The translations under genes were made by a program, and so were the position numbers. A stretch of DNA of 64,000 bases from Endozoicomonas sp. SCSIO W0465. Lineage in GTDB: Bacteria > Pseudomonadota > Gammaproteobacteria > Pseudomonadales > Endozoicomonadaceae. The notes beneath the pieces were generated by a model, which was not told the origin of the DNA, made no database searches, and saw nothing but the letters and a program-made list of their open reading frames with translations. Where the stretch lies: assembly GCF_023716865.1 (NCBI RefSeq), contig NZ_CP092417.1, positions 5,744,001-5,808,000 of the forward strand, read 5' to 3'. Below, piece after piece: positions 47,716 through 56,961 of the stretch. Position 1 is the stretch's first letter. Each line of letters begins with the position of its first letter.

Positions 47716-49322
47716 GTAACTATTCAGCACTGAGCAAAGGCATATTACAGTAATTCCGAACAGCTCTATGAAGTGATTGATATATGTCCATTCCCTGTTT
47801 TCTGGCAGACGACAAATAGCTGCGAATCCGTGCAAACATAGAACCACCGTCTGCACTCCTGAAGCAGCCTGAGATTTTCTGCTTTAACTTGGCCATTCGA
47901 ACATCCCGCTCACTGCCATTGTTATCGAAGGGAATGGTAAAATCTGACATGAAGCGCAGTGTCTCAGCCTTGAACTCAGTGAGTCGTTTGAAGAGATTGT
48001 AAGCTTTAGTATTCTTGACTTTCTTGCGCTTAAGCTCCTCTCGTTGCTTCTCCATATAGACGACTTCTTTCATTAGAGCCCGCTGAAGCAACCGGTCATA
48101 AATCTTCTCGATTCGTTCACAGACAACACTTGGCATCTGTAGCATACCTATGGTCTTAAAGCCCTTGCAGTAATGCCAGGAAAGCCTCAGTAGCTTCATC
48201 AATCGCAACGCCAGTTGATTGCTGTCCCTATCAACAACACCCAAAAGCTCCCTCAGGTGATGGGCATTGCAAAGTACGTGAGTTGCCGCATATGCAAAAT
48301 AGGATTTCCAATGATCATGAACCAGAACGCCTGCAAATGTTAGCAGTATGCCCATCGTGTCCATGGCCTCACGACCTCGCTTTTCAGACAAGTAGTAGAG
48401 CGTCCATTGTTCATCCCGCATAACGTGTAGCCAGTGCAAAGAGCCCTCGGCCCGCATACCCGTTTCATCGGCTCCGGCAACAGACGATTCCCGCAAGGCG
48501 TCACGAATAACCTCTTCAGTAGAAGCCAGATTTTCATAGGTTCTGGCCACAAAATTGGCGACAGTGCCTGCACTTACACTCATTTTTAGAGAGTATTAAA
48601 ATACTCTGACACGCGCTTAAAAGGCAGGAAATGGTATTGGTTAAGATAGACGGCCATAGCCTGTGTGGCTGAGCCATATTGTGCGGCAGCGGTAACACCT
48701 TCCGGGAATTCAGCCTGATTCCGACAACCACAAGTGCAGATTTTTACTTCAGCTCTATGGGCCGTTACTTCAAATTCACCCGGTCTCCCTGGTTCAAACA
48801 CCTGTCGTTCAATATATTTGACCGGCTCACTATCAAGAAGAGACGCCTGACATTTATTGCATTCTTTAACTGGAAGGTACTCAATATAGTCAGGGATATC
48901 GACCTGTTTAAGACAAGTGCCCTGATGCCCTTTCTTTCCACCGGCTTTATTACCAGAAGACTGTCTCAGACTTTTAGGATTGGGTTTTTCATCCGATGGA
49001 TCGGTACCTTTATCTGCGGAAAGGTCGTCAGAATGATCTGGAGAATTACTGTTTTTACAAGGTTTTTGATAACCATCAGACGATGGCGGCTTGCTGCTGT
49101 TTTGACTGTTCTTGCCAACCTTTTCTTCCAATTCTCGACATCGCTCTTCCAGACAGGCAACTCTCATCCGCAGCTCTGCATTCTCTTTCAAGAGAATCTC
49201 AGCCGACATAGTTGCGGGTAGTTCTGGAATCATGCTGGCGAATATTGTGGAAAAATGGTGCTTAAGAGGATGGTATAAAAATCAGAAAATTCCAGATTTA
49301 TGTGGGGGTGCTGAACAGTTAC
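47716..49322 (-). mobile_element. IS66-family element, copy 5 (1607 bp)
   Basis: Standard ends are present with an 8-bp duplication GTGATTTG (47708-47715 and 49323-49330). It is one base shorter than copies 1-3. Confidence 0.95.
47720..49233 (-). pseudogene. tnpC: IS66 transposase with 1-bp deletion
   Basis: It matches the 504-residue protein except for loss of one base near 48585 (CATTTTTAGAG against CATTTTATAGAG). The frame breaks after SEYFNTL, giving open frames 48586-49233 and 47720-48583. Without programmed bypass it is inactive; the element could move only with transposase from another copy. Confidence 0.93.
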
Positions 49323-50702
49323 GTGATTTGTAAGTACTTAGCACTTCTGCTGTACTCAGCCGACTGTCGTCCAGATCATTCGTCGCCAGCACAAAGCAAC
49401 CCAGAGAACACTCTGCATCTTTGCGACAGTCAACGGATACCCAAGGATATCCGCTCACATAATATTCAATACTGTCCGGTTTAGAGCCTTTCTCCGGACG
49501 ACCTACCTTGGTATAGCAGGGTTTCTCAGTAATGACAGGTTCCGCCTGACAATAAATAGTTTTTGACTGCCATTCATCGAACGCACGCAATGCGTCGGTT
49601 TCACACTTGAAGGCTTTTTTGGCCAGTTTACTGGTCAGCGCTTCTGCTTCTTTCTCAGACTTCTTTAGCATTTTTTTCAGCAGTGTTTTTTGTTCGCTCT
49701 TTCGAGCCTGCTCGCTGCGGACCAGAATCCAGCGCTGGGAGACACCCGCATGATCTGACAGCATTTCATGACTCTCATAGCCCTCAGCACCCTCCACTGG
49801 TGTCATTTCACAAGAAGCGACACTGTCAATCAGTTCTCTGGCTTCTTTGATTTTTGACGGAACCCGGGTGATAAATTGCTGGCCCTGCTGATGAAGTATC
49901 TGTACGTTATCTGTTGTATAAAGTGCTGCATCACCAATCAGGTAGCGATTATTCAGGGCTTCCCGGTAGGATTTCAAATGGCTGCTGATGACTTTTTTAA
50001 AGTTTTTATTGTCGTTTACGTTGCCACTGGACGCTTTCATAAAAACGGGAATACCGGCCTGATTTTCCGTCATCATCAGCAGTATTGCCTGGTTGAGCTC
50101 GGGTCGATGATCCCTGCTGTATCCACGACAGAGTTTGATACAGTGCATATCTTCTTCGTCGACGTCAGATTCGCTGTTATAAACGCCGTCCACATGCAAG
50201 CTTGTTGAGTCAAGGTTCAGAGCCTTGCACGGCAGTTTTAAGACATTCACTGCCTTGACAGCCAGCGATAAATAGACCTCACTTACATCCAGTTCAAAAA
50301 GCTGATCCAGGGCTCTGCCGAGTACACTGTCGTTAATGTGTTCGGGTTTAATACCGGGCCTGATGAGTTTATCCAGCGGTTTATCAGCATGAAACTCCGG
50401 GAACATATGAAGCGTGCGGGCAGTGAACCCAAGGCCGTTAAGCAGCATTGATACTACGGTTTCGCCAAAGGAAATATTCCGGTGTTCAGATTGGTTAGGA
50501 ACCAGGGAATCCAGATGATTAGAGATACCGAGTTCTTTGCACATACCGGCAACCAAACCCATATGATCGATACGTTGAATGTGGAACTGATGAGGATGCA
50601 TTGGACATGTTCATTCTGAGAATTTTTTACATTTTAGCCGGTGTAGGGAAATTCTCAGATTGAGTGCTGAATGACGGTTACAGTGTGTAATTATTAAGTA
50701 CT

Positions 50703-52134
50703 CTTAGGGTAGACATTAAGCTCAAAAAAGGTTCGTTTCCGGCGGCAGAACCCACCTTGAACAGCCACAATAAAGCTTCGAAACCATTATCAATGGCTGA
50801 ACAAGATGAGTACTGCAAATAGTAGATTAGTTGAAAAAAACTGTTGACCTGTTTCGACCGGTCAGAACTCCTAAGTATGGCGGAACAGCTTGGTTTTACT
50901 ATACGACAGCGAGATATCCGTCCTTTGGATTTTATCCTCTCACTGATCGATGCCCTCGCTGGTGATGGAAACTGCGATACCCAGGCGGATCTACACCGTA
51001 AATTTAACGAGTTGACGGGGCTGAATGTCTCTTATCGTTCTTGGGCAAATCAAGCTAAAAAGGACGCGCTGCCTACTCTTATCCTGTGGCTATGGGTGCA
51101 GTGTCTGGAAATATTTTCCCGCAAAGTCATGGCGTTTGATGAAGACAGTCCATTTTCAGAGTTTGAGCACATTCTGATTCAGGACGGTTCGTCACAAGCT
51201 GTCTATGATGCCCTGAAAGAAGCATTTCCCGGCAGGTTCTCAACGGTCAGTCCTGCTGCCGTCGAGCTTCATACGACAATGGATCTTCTCACCAACAACC
51301 TGGTGCGGGTGCAGCTGACTGAAGATACCCGTTCAGAAAGAGACTGTCTGCCACCACTGCCAACATCCATGGCCTATATCCTGATGCTAATGGATGCCGG
51401 TTATTTTGAGCTGGAACTCTTTGCCGCTATTGATGACAGGGAGGGTTCTTTTATCTGCAAGGCACCTCAGAGTATCAACCCGACGATACTCAGCGCGGTA
51501 CGGGAGGATGGCAAGAATCTCAATCGCTACAAAGGACAAAAACTGAAGGATGTACTGTCTGGCTTCCCCAAAGACCAGTGCCTCGACCTGGATGTAGAAT
51601 GGCCGGGATTCAAAGCCTGGCCATTCCGCTTGGTTGTCCGCTGGAATGACAAAAAACAGAAGTGGGTTTTCGTTGTGACCAACCTGAACCGGGTGGAGTT
51701 CACCTTGAGTGATGTGCTCCAGGCCTATCGTCTACGGTGGCAGATAGAGCTGATTTTCAAAGAGATCAAATCCTATTCAGGGTGGCATCGTTTTAACACC
51801 AAATCAGCGACACTGGTGTTTAGCCTGATTCTGATGTCCTTTGTGGTTGTGACGTTGAAAAGGTACCTTGCCCATGCTGCACAGGCGAACCTCTGTGAAA
51901 GTGGGAGCATTGAGGAAATCTCGACGCACAAGGTGATGAAAAGTGGGACTCACCTGTTTGGTAATGTGATTTCATCGTTGATGAATGCAGGAAAGTCATT
52001 GGTCTCATGCATTAAAAAGCTACTGGACTTCTGGGGAAATAATGCGAAACGAGAACACCCTGCACGGGATGGTTGTTCAGGGCGTACAAGATTAGGCTTC
52101 TGTGCAGTGGGTGGAGCTTAATGTCTACCTTAAG
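50703..52134 (+). mobile_element. IS4-family element, copy A (1432 bp)
   Basis: The ends are CTTAGGGTAGACATTAAGCT and AGCTTAATGTCTACCTTAAG. The 10-bp duplication ATTAAGTACT (50693-50702 and 52135-52144) is the length usual for IS4. Copy B at 58845-61611 has the same ends. Confidence 0.95.
50844..52121 (+). CDS. IS4-family transposase
   Basis: The protein is 425 residues. The start is TTG 50844, because the following CFDRSELLSMAEQLGFTIRQ block is conserved in family N-termini and an in-frame stop lies just upstream; ATG 50877 is the alternative. Motifs: HILIQDGSSQAVYDALKEAF (first Asp), MLMDAGYFELELFAAIDDRE (second), and the Y-(2)-R-(3)-E-(6)-K signature in YRLRWQIELIFKEIKSYSGW. The frame is intact, and it is the only complete copy of this transposase in the window. 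Confidence 0.92.
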   Translation: MTCFDRSELLSMAEQLGFTIRQRDIRPLDFILSLIDALAGDGNCDTQADLHRKFNELTGLNVSYRSWANQAKKDALPTLILWLWVQCLEIFSRKVMAFDEDSPFSEFEHILIQDGSSQAVYDALKEAFPGRFSTVSPAAVELHTTMDLLTNNLVRVQLTEDTRSERDCLPPLPTSMAYILMLMDAGYFELELFAAIDDREGSFICKAPQSINPTILSAVREDGKNLNRYKGQKLKDVLSGFPKDQCLDLDVEWPGFKAWPFRLVVRWNDKKQKWVFVVTNLNRVEFTLSDVLQAYRLRWQIELIFKEIKSYSGWHRFNTKSATLVFSLILMSFVVVTLKRYLAHAAQANLCESGSIEEISTHKVMKSGTHLFGNVISSLMNAGKSLVSCIKKLLDFWGNNAKREHPARDGCSGRTRLGFCAVGGA

Positions 52135-52144
52135 ATTAAGTACT

Positions 52145-52449
52145 ATAAATACATTCCTTATATTCTGGATCGTAGTTTTATTCAACCTACATGGTCATGC
52201 TCAAGAATTGCAACAATAGCGCCTAACCCGAATGTTTCATAAACGCTGCTACAACTCGAACGGCTGATGTTTTTTTGAACAAACATGGCCTGCCAAATCG
52301 TAGCAGCGTATTTTTCTGCATTGATATTGCGTCCCGCCATGGCTTTATGTCAAAAAACATAACGATTTACCTGACACCAGGCGCACCGAACCCTCAACCT
52401 CCTTCAGCTGATCCAATAAAACGCCTCCCCAACCGAAATGCTGTGTCTG
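52145..52449. other. gene-free interval with a hairpin
   Basis: This interval contains no credible gene. The inverted repeat ACGCTGCTAC (52243-52252) / GTAGCAGCGT (52300-52309) encloses a second stem ATGTTT/AAACAT and is followed by ATTTTT. It could be a transcription terminator or the terminal region of the IS1380-type remnant next to it; neither can be shown from this copy alone. Confidence 0.4.
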
Positions 52450-52930
52450 TTATCCCGGTCTGAGAACTGGAATGGCAGCAAAAGCTTCCGTCACTCGTTG
52501 TAGCAACACTTTCATTGGGTTACTGCTGGGCAGATGTAACTTAACTCGGTCTTTATACTCCACCACCTTAACGGCAATTTTGAACAGCTTGGCGATCACT
52601 GTTGAAGGCTGAGCCCTCTGCATCTCTGTATCCTTCAATACAGTGGTTCTCATTTCGTAATGCAGAACGTACGCGGCACAGGCGTAGTACATACGCAATG
52701 CATTCGCCCGAAAGCTCATATCCGATGTCCGATCACAGGACAGATCATTTTTCAGGTGTTTGATGTAGTTTTCATCCTGTCCTCTGGGACAATAGAACTG
52801 CTCATAAATGCACCGGGCCGAGGCATTCTTGATGGAGGTTACAACAAAGCGAGGGTTATCACCCATCTGGTTCACTTCAGCCTTATATATGACACGTGTA
52901 TCCAGCCCTTTCCAGCTCTTCGCCTGATAC
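52450..52930 (-). pseudogene. C-terminal fragment of an IS1380-type transposase
   Basis: About 160 residues: KSWKGLDTRVIYKAEVNQMG, RGQDENYIKHLKNDLSCDRT, then SFRANALRMYYACAAYVLHY and KLFKIAVKVVEYKDRVKLHL. This is the C-terminal third of an IS1380-group transposase, different in sequence from the intact one at 13241. IS3 begins at 52931, where the homology is cut. Confidence 0.82.
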
Positions 52931-52996
52931 TGAAGTGGTTTAATGACTTAGGACACCTCGTTAAGCACAATAGTGCAGTTAGTGACGAGGTAGAAA

Positions 52997-53299
52997 GTGA
53001 CAAAGCAGCGTAAAAATTATTCTCCGGAATTCAAGCGTAAAGCCATTGCCATGGTAGTGGAGCAGAAGCAGGCTGTAACAGAGGTTGCCAGAAGTCTTGG
53101 TATCAATGATGGCAACCTGAGACGCTGGATACGGGAACAGGATGAAAAAAAGGAAATGTCTTTTCCAGGCAAAGGGCAGCAAGCTTTGACGCCTGATCAG
53201 CAGCGAATAAAAGAGCTGGAAGCTGAAAACCGCCAGTTGAAAATGGAACAGGAAATATTAAAAAAGGCGACGGCCTTCTTCGCGAAAGACCTGTTGTAA
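52997..53299 (+). CDS. IS3 OrfA (DNA-binding)
   Basis: This is a 100-residue Orf A. A helix-turn-helix lies in the first 55 residues (AVTEVARSLGINDGNLRRWI). A leucine-zipper-like coiled coil follows (RIKELEAENRQLKMEQEIL), ending ILKKATAFFAKD as in the IS3/IS51 groups. The slippery heptamer A-AAA-AAG at 53260-53266 in the ILKK codons allows a -1 shift into the OrfB frame, giving the fused OrfAB transposase. Confidence 0.94.
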   Translation: MTKQRKNYSPEFKRKAIAMVVEQKQAVTEVARSLGINDGNLRRWIREQDEKKEMSFPGKGQQALTPDQQRIKELEAENRQLKMEQEILKKATAFFAKDLL

Positions 53300-53337
53300 G
53301 ATTTGCATTTATACAACAGGAGAAGGAGGCCTATCCG

Positions 53338-54168
53338 GTGCAGGTGCTCTGTAAAGTAATGCAGGTTGGGCGCAGTGGCTTTTATCGCTGGCAGAATCAA
53401 CAGGAACATCAGAAGGACTCTCTGGCCAAGCAGTTCCGCCTGGATTCTGATGCACAACAAATTTTTATCGACTCCGATCGCTCATATGGCAGCCGGAGAA
53501 TGGCAAAAGCCCTGCAAGGCAAGGGTTACAATATTGGCCGCTATCAAGCAGCAACACTGATGAAGCGCTTGGGACTGGTTGTGAAGTATGCAAAAAAATT
53601 CAAGGTGACGACGAATAGCAAGCATAAGCTTCCGGTAGCAGAAAATCTTCTGAACAGGGAGTTTGCTGTCACAGAGGCAAACAGGGTCTATACGACTGAT
53701 ATCACTTATCTATGGACTCGCGAAGGCTGGCTGTATCTGGCAGTGGTTATGGATCTCTATTCCCGGAAGATAGTAGGCTGGTCAATGGACAAGCGTATGA
53801 CCACAGAGCTGCCGCTGGAAGCCTTGAGAATGGCGTGGTGGAGTCGTAAGCCTGGTTCGGGAGTGCTTCACCACTCAGATCAGGGAAGCCAGTACGCCTC
53901 GCTGGACTATCAGGCTCAGCTCAGGGAATACGGCATGATATGCAGTATGAGTCGTAAGGGAAATTGCTGGGATAATGCGGTAACGGAGCGATTTTTTGGC
54001 AGTATGAAACGAGAAAGGACTGACCATTATATTTTCGAAACAAGGGCAGATGTTGAGGCGACAGTTGTTGATTATATTTTGTTCTACAACAACCGCAGAC
54101 TTCACTCTTATCTTGGTTACATGAGCCCTGTGGACTTTGAACAACAAGAACTCAGGAAAGCGGCTTAA
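53338..54168 (+). CDS. IS3 OrfB (DDE transposase)
   Basis: The open frame extends upstream without a stop to the slippery site at 53260-53266, so the product is made as an OrfAB fusion: after the shift it reads GDGLLRERPVVRFAFIQQEK. The rve core has VYTTDITYLWTREGWLYLAV (first Asp), VLHHSDQGSQYASLDYQAQL (second) and KGNCWDNAVTERFFGSMKRE (Glu), then the VDYILFYNNRRLHSYLGYMS C-terminus. It is complete and the frame is intact. Confidence 0.95.
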   Translation: MQVLCKVMQVGRSGFYRWQNQQEHQKDSLAKQFRLDSDAQQIFIDSDRSYGSRRMAKALQGKGYNIGRYQAATLMKRLGLVVKYAKKFKVTTNSKHKLPVAENLLNREFAVTEANRVYTTDITYLWTREGWLYLAVVMDLYSRKIVGWSMDKRMTTELPLEALRMAWWSRKPGSGVLHHSDQGSQYASLDYQAQLREYGMICSMSRKGNCWDNAVTERFFGSMKRERTDHYIFETRADVEATVVDYILFYNNRRLHSYLGYMSPVDFEQQELRKAA

Positions 54169-54198
54169 TCAGGTGTCCATTTTTACTTGACCACTACA

Positions 54199-54260
54199 GC
54201 TGGCGATGGCTAATTATATCCACCAAGGATAGTTCAGCAGTTCGGAATTCGAAAAGAGCC
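54199..54260. mobile_element. remnant of ISXO2-like element end
   Basis: These 62 bases match the transposase-start end of the element at 26308-27338, including GATAGTTCAGCAGTTCGGAA and the terminal GAAAAGAGCC. The rest was lost where IS3 now lies. Confidence 0.85.
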
Positions 54261-54520
54261 TTAATGAAAATACCTTCTGGTTACCCAGCGAAAGTGGTCA
54301 TCTAAACGACAGTGTTCAACACTGAAAGATATTTTCTCTGATCATCGCCCATACCTGCGAAGCGTTTGCTTCATGCTTCCTGGCATTACAAATCGCATTT
54401 TACAATCCACCCAGTGCACAACTCGTAACCAACAAGAAGGGGTAGGCAAATTTTTTCCTGCGGCAATCCTCTAATCGTTCTGAAATTTATAGAACGCTTA
54501 ATCCGTCGACATGGCCAGAT

Positions 54521-55702
54521 ATGCTATCCGGGTACCCGTACGTCACCCCGTATCATACACACCCATGCCGCGCTACAATCAAACCTATAATATTGGCTCA
54601 GGATACCAACAGGATGCCCCCTGATCAGCCAGATACGCTGCCCCTGGAGAATATTGACTTTCGCGCCTTGTTTAGCCTGGTCGGCGAGGCAAACGCTGAG
54701 CTTGCCCGGTACGATGGTTTGCTACAAGGGATACCAAACCCTGCGGTGATGCTCTCGCCACTGACCACTCAAGAGGCCGTACTCTCTTCCAAGATTGAGG
54801 GTACTCAGGCCACCATTGATGAGGTACTGGAGCAGGAGGCAGGGCTGGAGAAAGAAGGCGAGAAATTCAAGGATATCCAGGAAATTTCAAACTACCGCTC
54901 TGCCCTGTTTCAGGCCAGTGAACACCTGAAAGCTTATCCCATCCGTTTAAGCCTGATTCGTGAGTTGCACAGCATACTGCTCAACAGCGTTCGGGGTCAG
55001 AATAAATCTCCCGGTGAATTTCGCAACGATCAGAACTGGATTGGCCGGGCGGGTTGCTCCATGGAACAGGCGACATTTGTGCCTCCCTCACCGCTGCGAT
55101 TAATGGAGCACCTTGAGTCCTGGGAACGTTATATCGATTATGATGACTGCGACTTTCTTCTTCAGGTCGCCGTGGTACACGGGCAATTCGAACTGTTGCA
55201 TCCATTCAAGGATGGTAATGGCCGGATTGGACGCATCCTGATCCCACTATTCCTGTACCAGAAAAAAATTCTCTCCGAGCCTATGTTCTACCTGAGCGAA
55301 TACCTGGAAGCCCAGCGTGACGAATATTACCAGCGTCTCCAGGCGATCTCTTCAGAAGGAGACTGGAATGGGTGGATTGCTTTCTTTTTGCGAGCAATCA
55401 CCCTTCAGGCCAGGGAAAACAGTGCGCGGGTGAGAAACATCATGGGGCTGTATGAACATATGAAGCATCAAATTCAACACATTACCCGTTCCCAGTATTC
55501 TGTTCATTTACTGGATGCACTGTTCAGTCGCCCCATCTTTCGCACCACGGATATTATTCAACAGTTTGAAGAAAAGTACGGCATTCATCCCAAAACCACA
55601 CCGGCTTTACTTCGTCAACTGCGTGATGCCGGGATTTTATTGGAGATCAAACCGGCTTGGGGAAGGCGTCCTGCGGTACTTTGTTTTGCAGAGCTGTTAT
55701 AA
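54521..55702 (+). CDS. Fic family protein (putative AMPylator)
   Basis: The protein has up to 393 residues. The Fic core motif is at residues 227-238, HPFKDGNGRIGR, with catalytic His and the phosphate-binding loop. An inhibitory helix motif S-x-x-x-E-G is seen N-terminal to the core (S89, E93, G94; VLSSKIEGTQATID), so this is a class II Fic held inactive until the helix is displaced. The N-terminal Fic_N-like region includes LLQGIPNPAVMLSPLTTQEA. The C-terminus (SRPIFRTTDIIQQFEEKYGI) looks like a winged helix. Fic enzymes transfer AMP or other nucleotides to a hydroxyl side chain of a target protein. The start is uncertain: ATG 54614 is close to where many relatives begin, and neither site has a clear ribosome site. 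No antitoxin-like partner is adjacent. Confidence 0.9.
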   Translation: MLSGYPYVTPYHTHPCRATIKPIILAQDTNRMPPDQPDTLPLENIDFRALFSLVGEANAELARYDGLLQGIPNPAVMLSPLTTQEAVLSSKIEGTQATIDEVLEQEAGLEKEGEKFKDIQEISNYRSALFQASEHLKAYPIRLSLIRELHSILLNSVRGQNKSPGEFRNDQNWIGRAGCSMEQATFVPPSPLRLMEHLESWERYIDYDDCDFLLQVAVVHGQFELLHPFKDGNGRIGRILIPLFLYQKKILSEPMFYLSEYLEAQRDEYYQRLQAISSEGDWNGWIAFFLRAITLQARENSARVRNIMGLYEHMKHQIQHITRSQYSVHLLDALFSRPIFRTTDIIQQFEEKYGIHPKTTPALLRQLRDAGILLEIKPAWGRRPAVLCFAELL

Positions 55703-56571
55703 ATTACTGAAGGTCAGAGTGTATTCCAACGCGGATAGCTCTGAATTCTCACGCCTTTTAAGGAGTGGAACCGCTGATTCAGGCTCCACAAACCTCGTTG
55801 AGGAGTTTGGAGACTCCTCAAAACCATTTGAGGAGCGTGATACCCGATTCAGACTCCATAAGCCTCGTTGGGAAGGTAAGGATTCCACGGCATATGTTAA
55901 TGAGCGGAAAATTTAATTCAAAGTAACCGGATATCCTTGCTAAATGAAAACTTCAGGCCTTAAAAAAGCTCATACCAATCAACATATTACTTCCGGTAAG
56001 AGGCAATATTATCCCCAGATAGTTATTGTGTTTCGGGATCACTTTTTTTGCAGGTAATGGCCTCTTACGGAGGCCAGTCGGCCAGATCACCGGGGTCGTT
56101 TTTATTGTTGATACATCCGACCATCCAACAGCGGCCTGCCCCACCAACAGGCTCATGAATCACCAGAGATATCATAGGAATCGCTCCCGGCTCTGACTGC
56201 GGTTGTTATTAGCCCCACTTTGCCGCTTGGGTAATAGACCTGACTTTCACCTTATCACGGTGAGCTGTCGTTATCTTCCCCGATTTTGCCTGGTCTGCTT
56301 TACTGATCATGAAGGCTCCGGATTCCAGGGGTAATCATTGCATCGTTGGGCATATGAACTGAAATCTTGGGATGGTGGATCATATTCATAACCTGTAAAA
56401 GCACGACGATACAGAGACCATGACCAGTGGGATTCAAAAAAAAGGGATGCCTATCAGAAGTCGCTCAGCCAGGGCTACACGACAAGCCGGGCGAAAATCC
56501 ATGATAAAACGACGATCTTCAGCAAACCTCAAGCGCCTTTGGTCAATAATGCCAGAGAGCTTGCTGGATGA
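55703..56571. other. long interval without a convincing gene
   Basis: Two imperfect repeats of about 46 bases (near 55759 and 55830, each with a CCTCGTTG block) follow the Fic gene. On the minus strand a 33-residue frame (56209-56310) and on the plus strand a 60-codon open stretch without ATG (56392-56571, KKRDAYQKSLSQGYTTSRAK) look protein-like but short, so they may be gene remnants. The interval may be decayed coding DNA. Confidence 0.45.
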
Positions 56572-56937
56572 TCAGTAATGGTGGGCATAAATAAGACCAG
56601 ACTCACTGGCTTTAATAAACAGCTCTCTATGCTCTTTGGCCAACACCTTCAGCCTGCACTTTTTGTGTGGTTTAACCAGTGCAACCGCTAAAGTAATGGC
56701 AGCCAACTCGGCGACACGCTGGTTAGCCGACAGTTTCAGTTTATGCAGACGCGCTATATTCTTCCTAGAAATAGTAGACTGACGCATAAAAACAAATATT
56801 TCATTTTCCTGATCAATTGCACATCTTTCGTCTTTGGGTTTCTTAGAGCACTCTTTGCAGATATGGCTCTTATGCCCTTTACCAGAAAACTGTTCATTTG
56901 GCTTGCTACAGGCACAAATCCTACAGTAATGAGCCAT
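56572..56937 (-). CDS. small Cys-rich protein, putative zinc-binding
   Basis: This 121-residue protein starts at MAHYCRICACSKPNEQFSGK. Cysteines at C5-x2-C8 with C10, then C27-x2-C30, give a likely zinc-binding pair (HICKECSK). The rest is helical and basic (RLHKLKLSANQRVAELAAIT, HKKCRLKVLAKEHRELF). I do not recognise the family; a DNA- or RNA-binding role would fit. The stop is close to the IS66 on the other side of the start region: the ATG lies only about 25 bases from the element end at 56962, so its promoter may have been altered. Confidence 0.65.
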   Translation of the reverse strand: MAHYCRICACSKPNEQFSGKGHKSHICKECSKKPKDERCAIDQENEIFVFMRQSTISRKNIARLHKLKLSANQRVAELAAITLAVALVKPHKKCRLKVLAKEHRELFIKASESGLIYAHHY

Positions 56938-56961
56938 TGATACCTCTTAGTTTATTTCATC

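Larger units (their letters stand above)
47349..50601 (-). pseudogene. IS1634-family transposase, split by IS66
   Basis: The parts are 49331-50601 (N-terminal, MHPHQFHIQRIDHMGLVAGM to STYKSQ) and 47349-47715 (SVERGFRFLKSPEF to the end). The only disruption is the IS66, so the complete protein can be read: DUF4277-like N-terminus, LNLDSTSLHVDG, RPELNQAILLMMTENQAGIP, YLIGDAALYTTDN and VERGFRFLKSPEFLVSSLFL. Confidence 0.93.
47330..50677 (-). mobile_element. IS1634-family element, copy 2, carrying IS66
   Basis: The ends are CCGTCATTCAGCAC and GTGCTGAATGACGG. Without the IS66 (1607 + 8 bp) it is 1733 bp, as copy 1. Flanks are ATTGAT on the left and TTACAG on the right, so there is no duplication: one side was changed by later recombination or deletion, consistent with the missing IS21 end. 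Confidence 0.92.
52931..54198 (+). mobile_element. IS3-family element (1268 bp)
   Basis: The left end TGAAGTGGTTTAATGACTTA and the reverse of the right end TGTAGTGGTCAAGTAAAAAT align over about 35 bases, with a shared GGACACCT. Outer flanks (GATAC and GCTGG) do not match, so the target duplication is missing. The left flank is IS1380 remnant, the right flank an IS1595 remnant. Confidence 0.9.
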
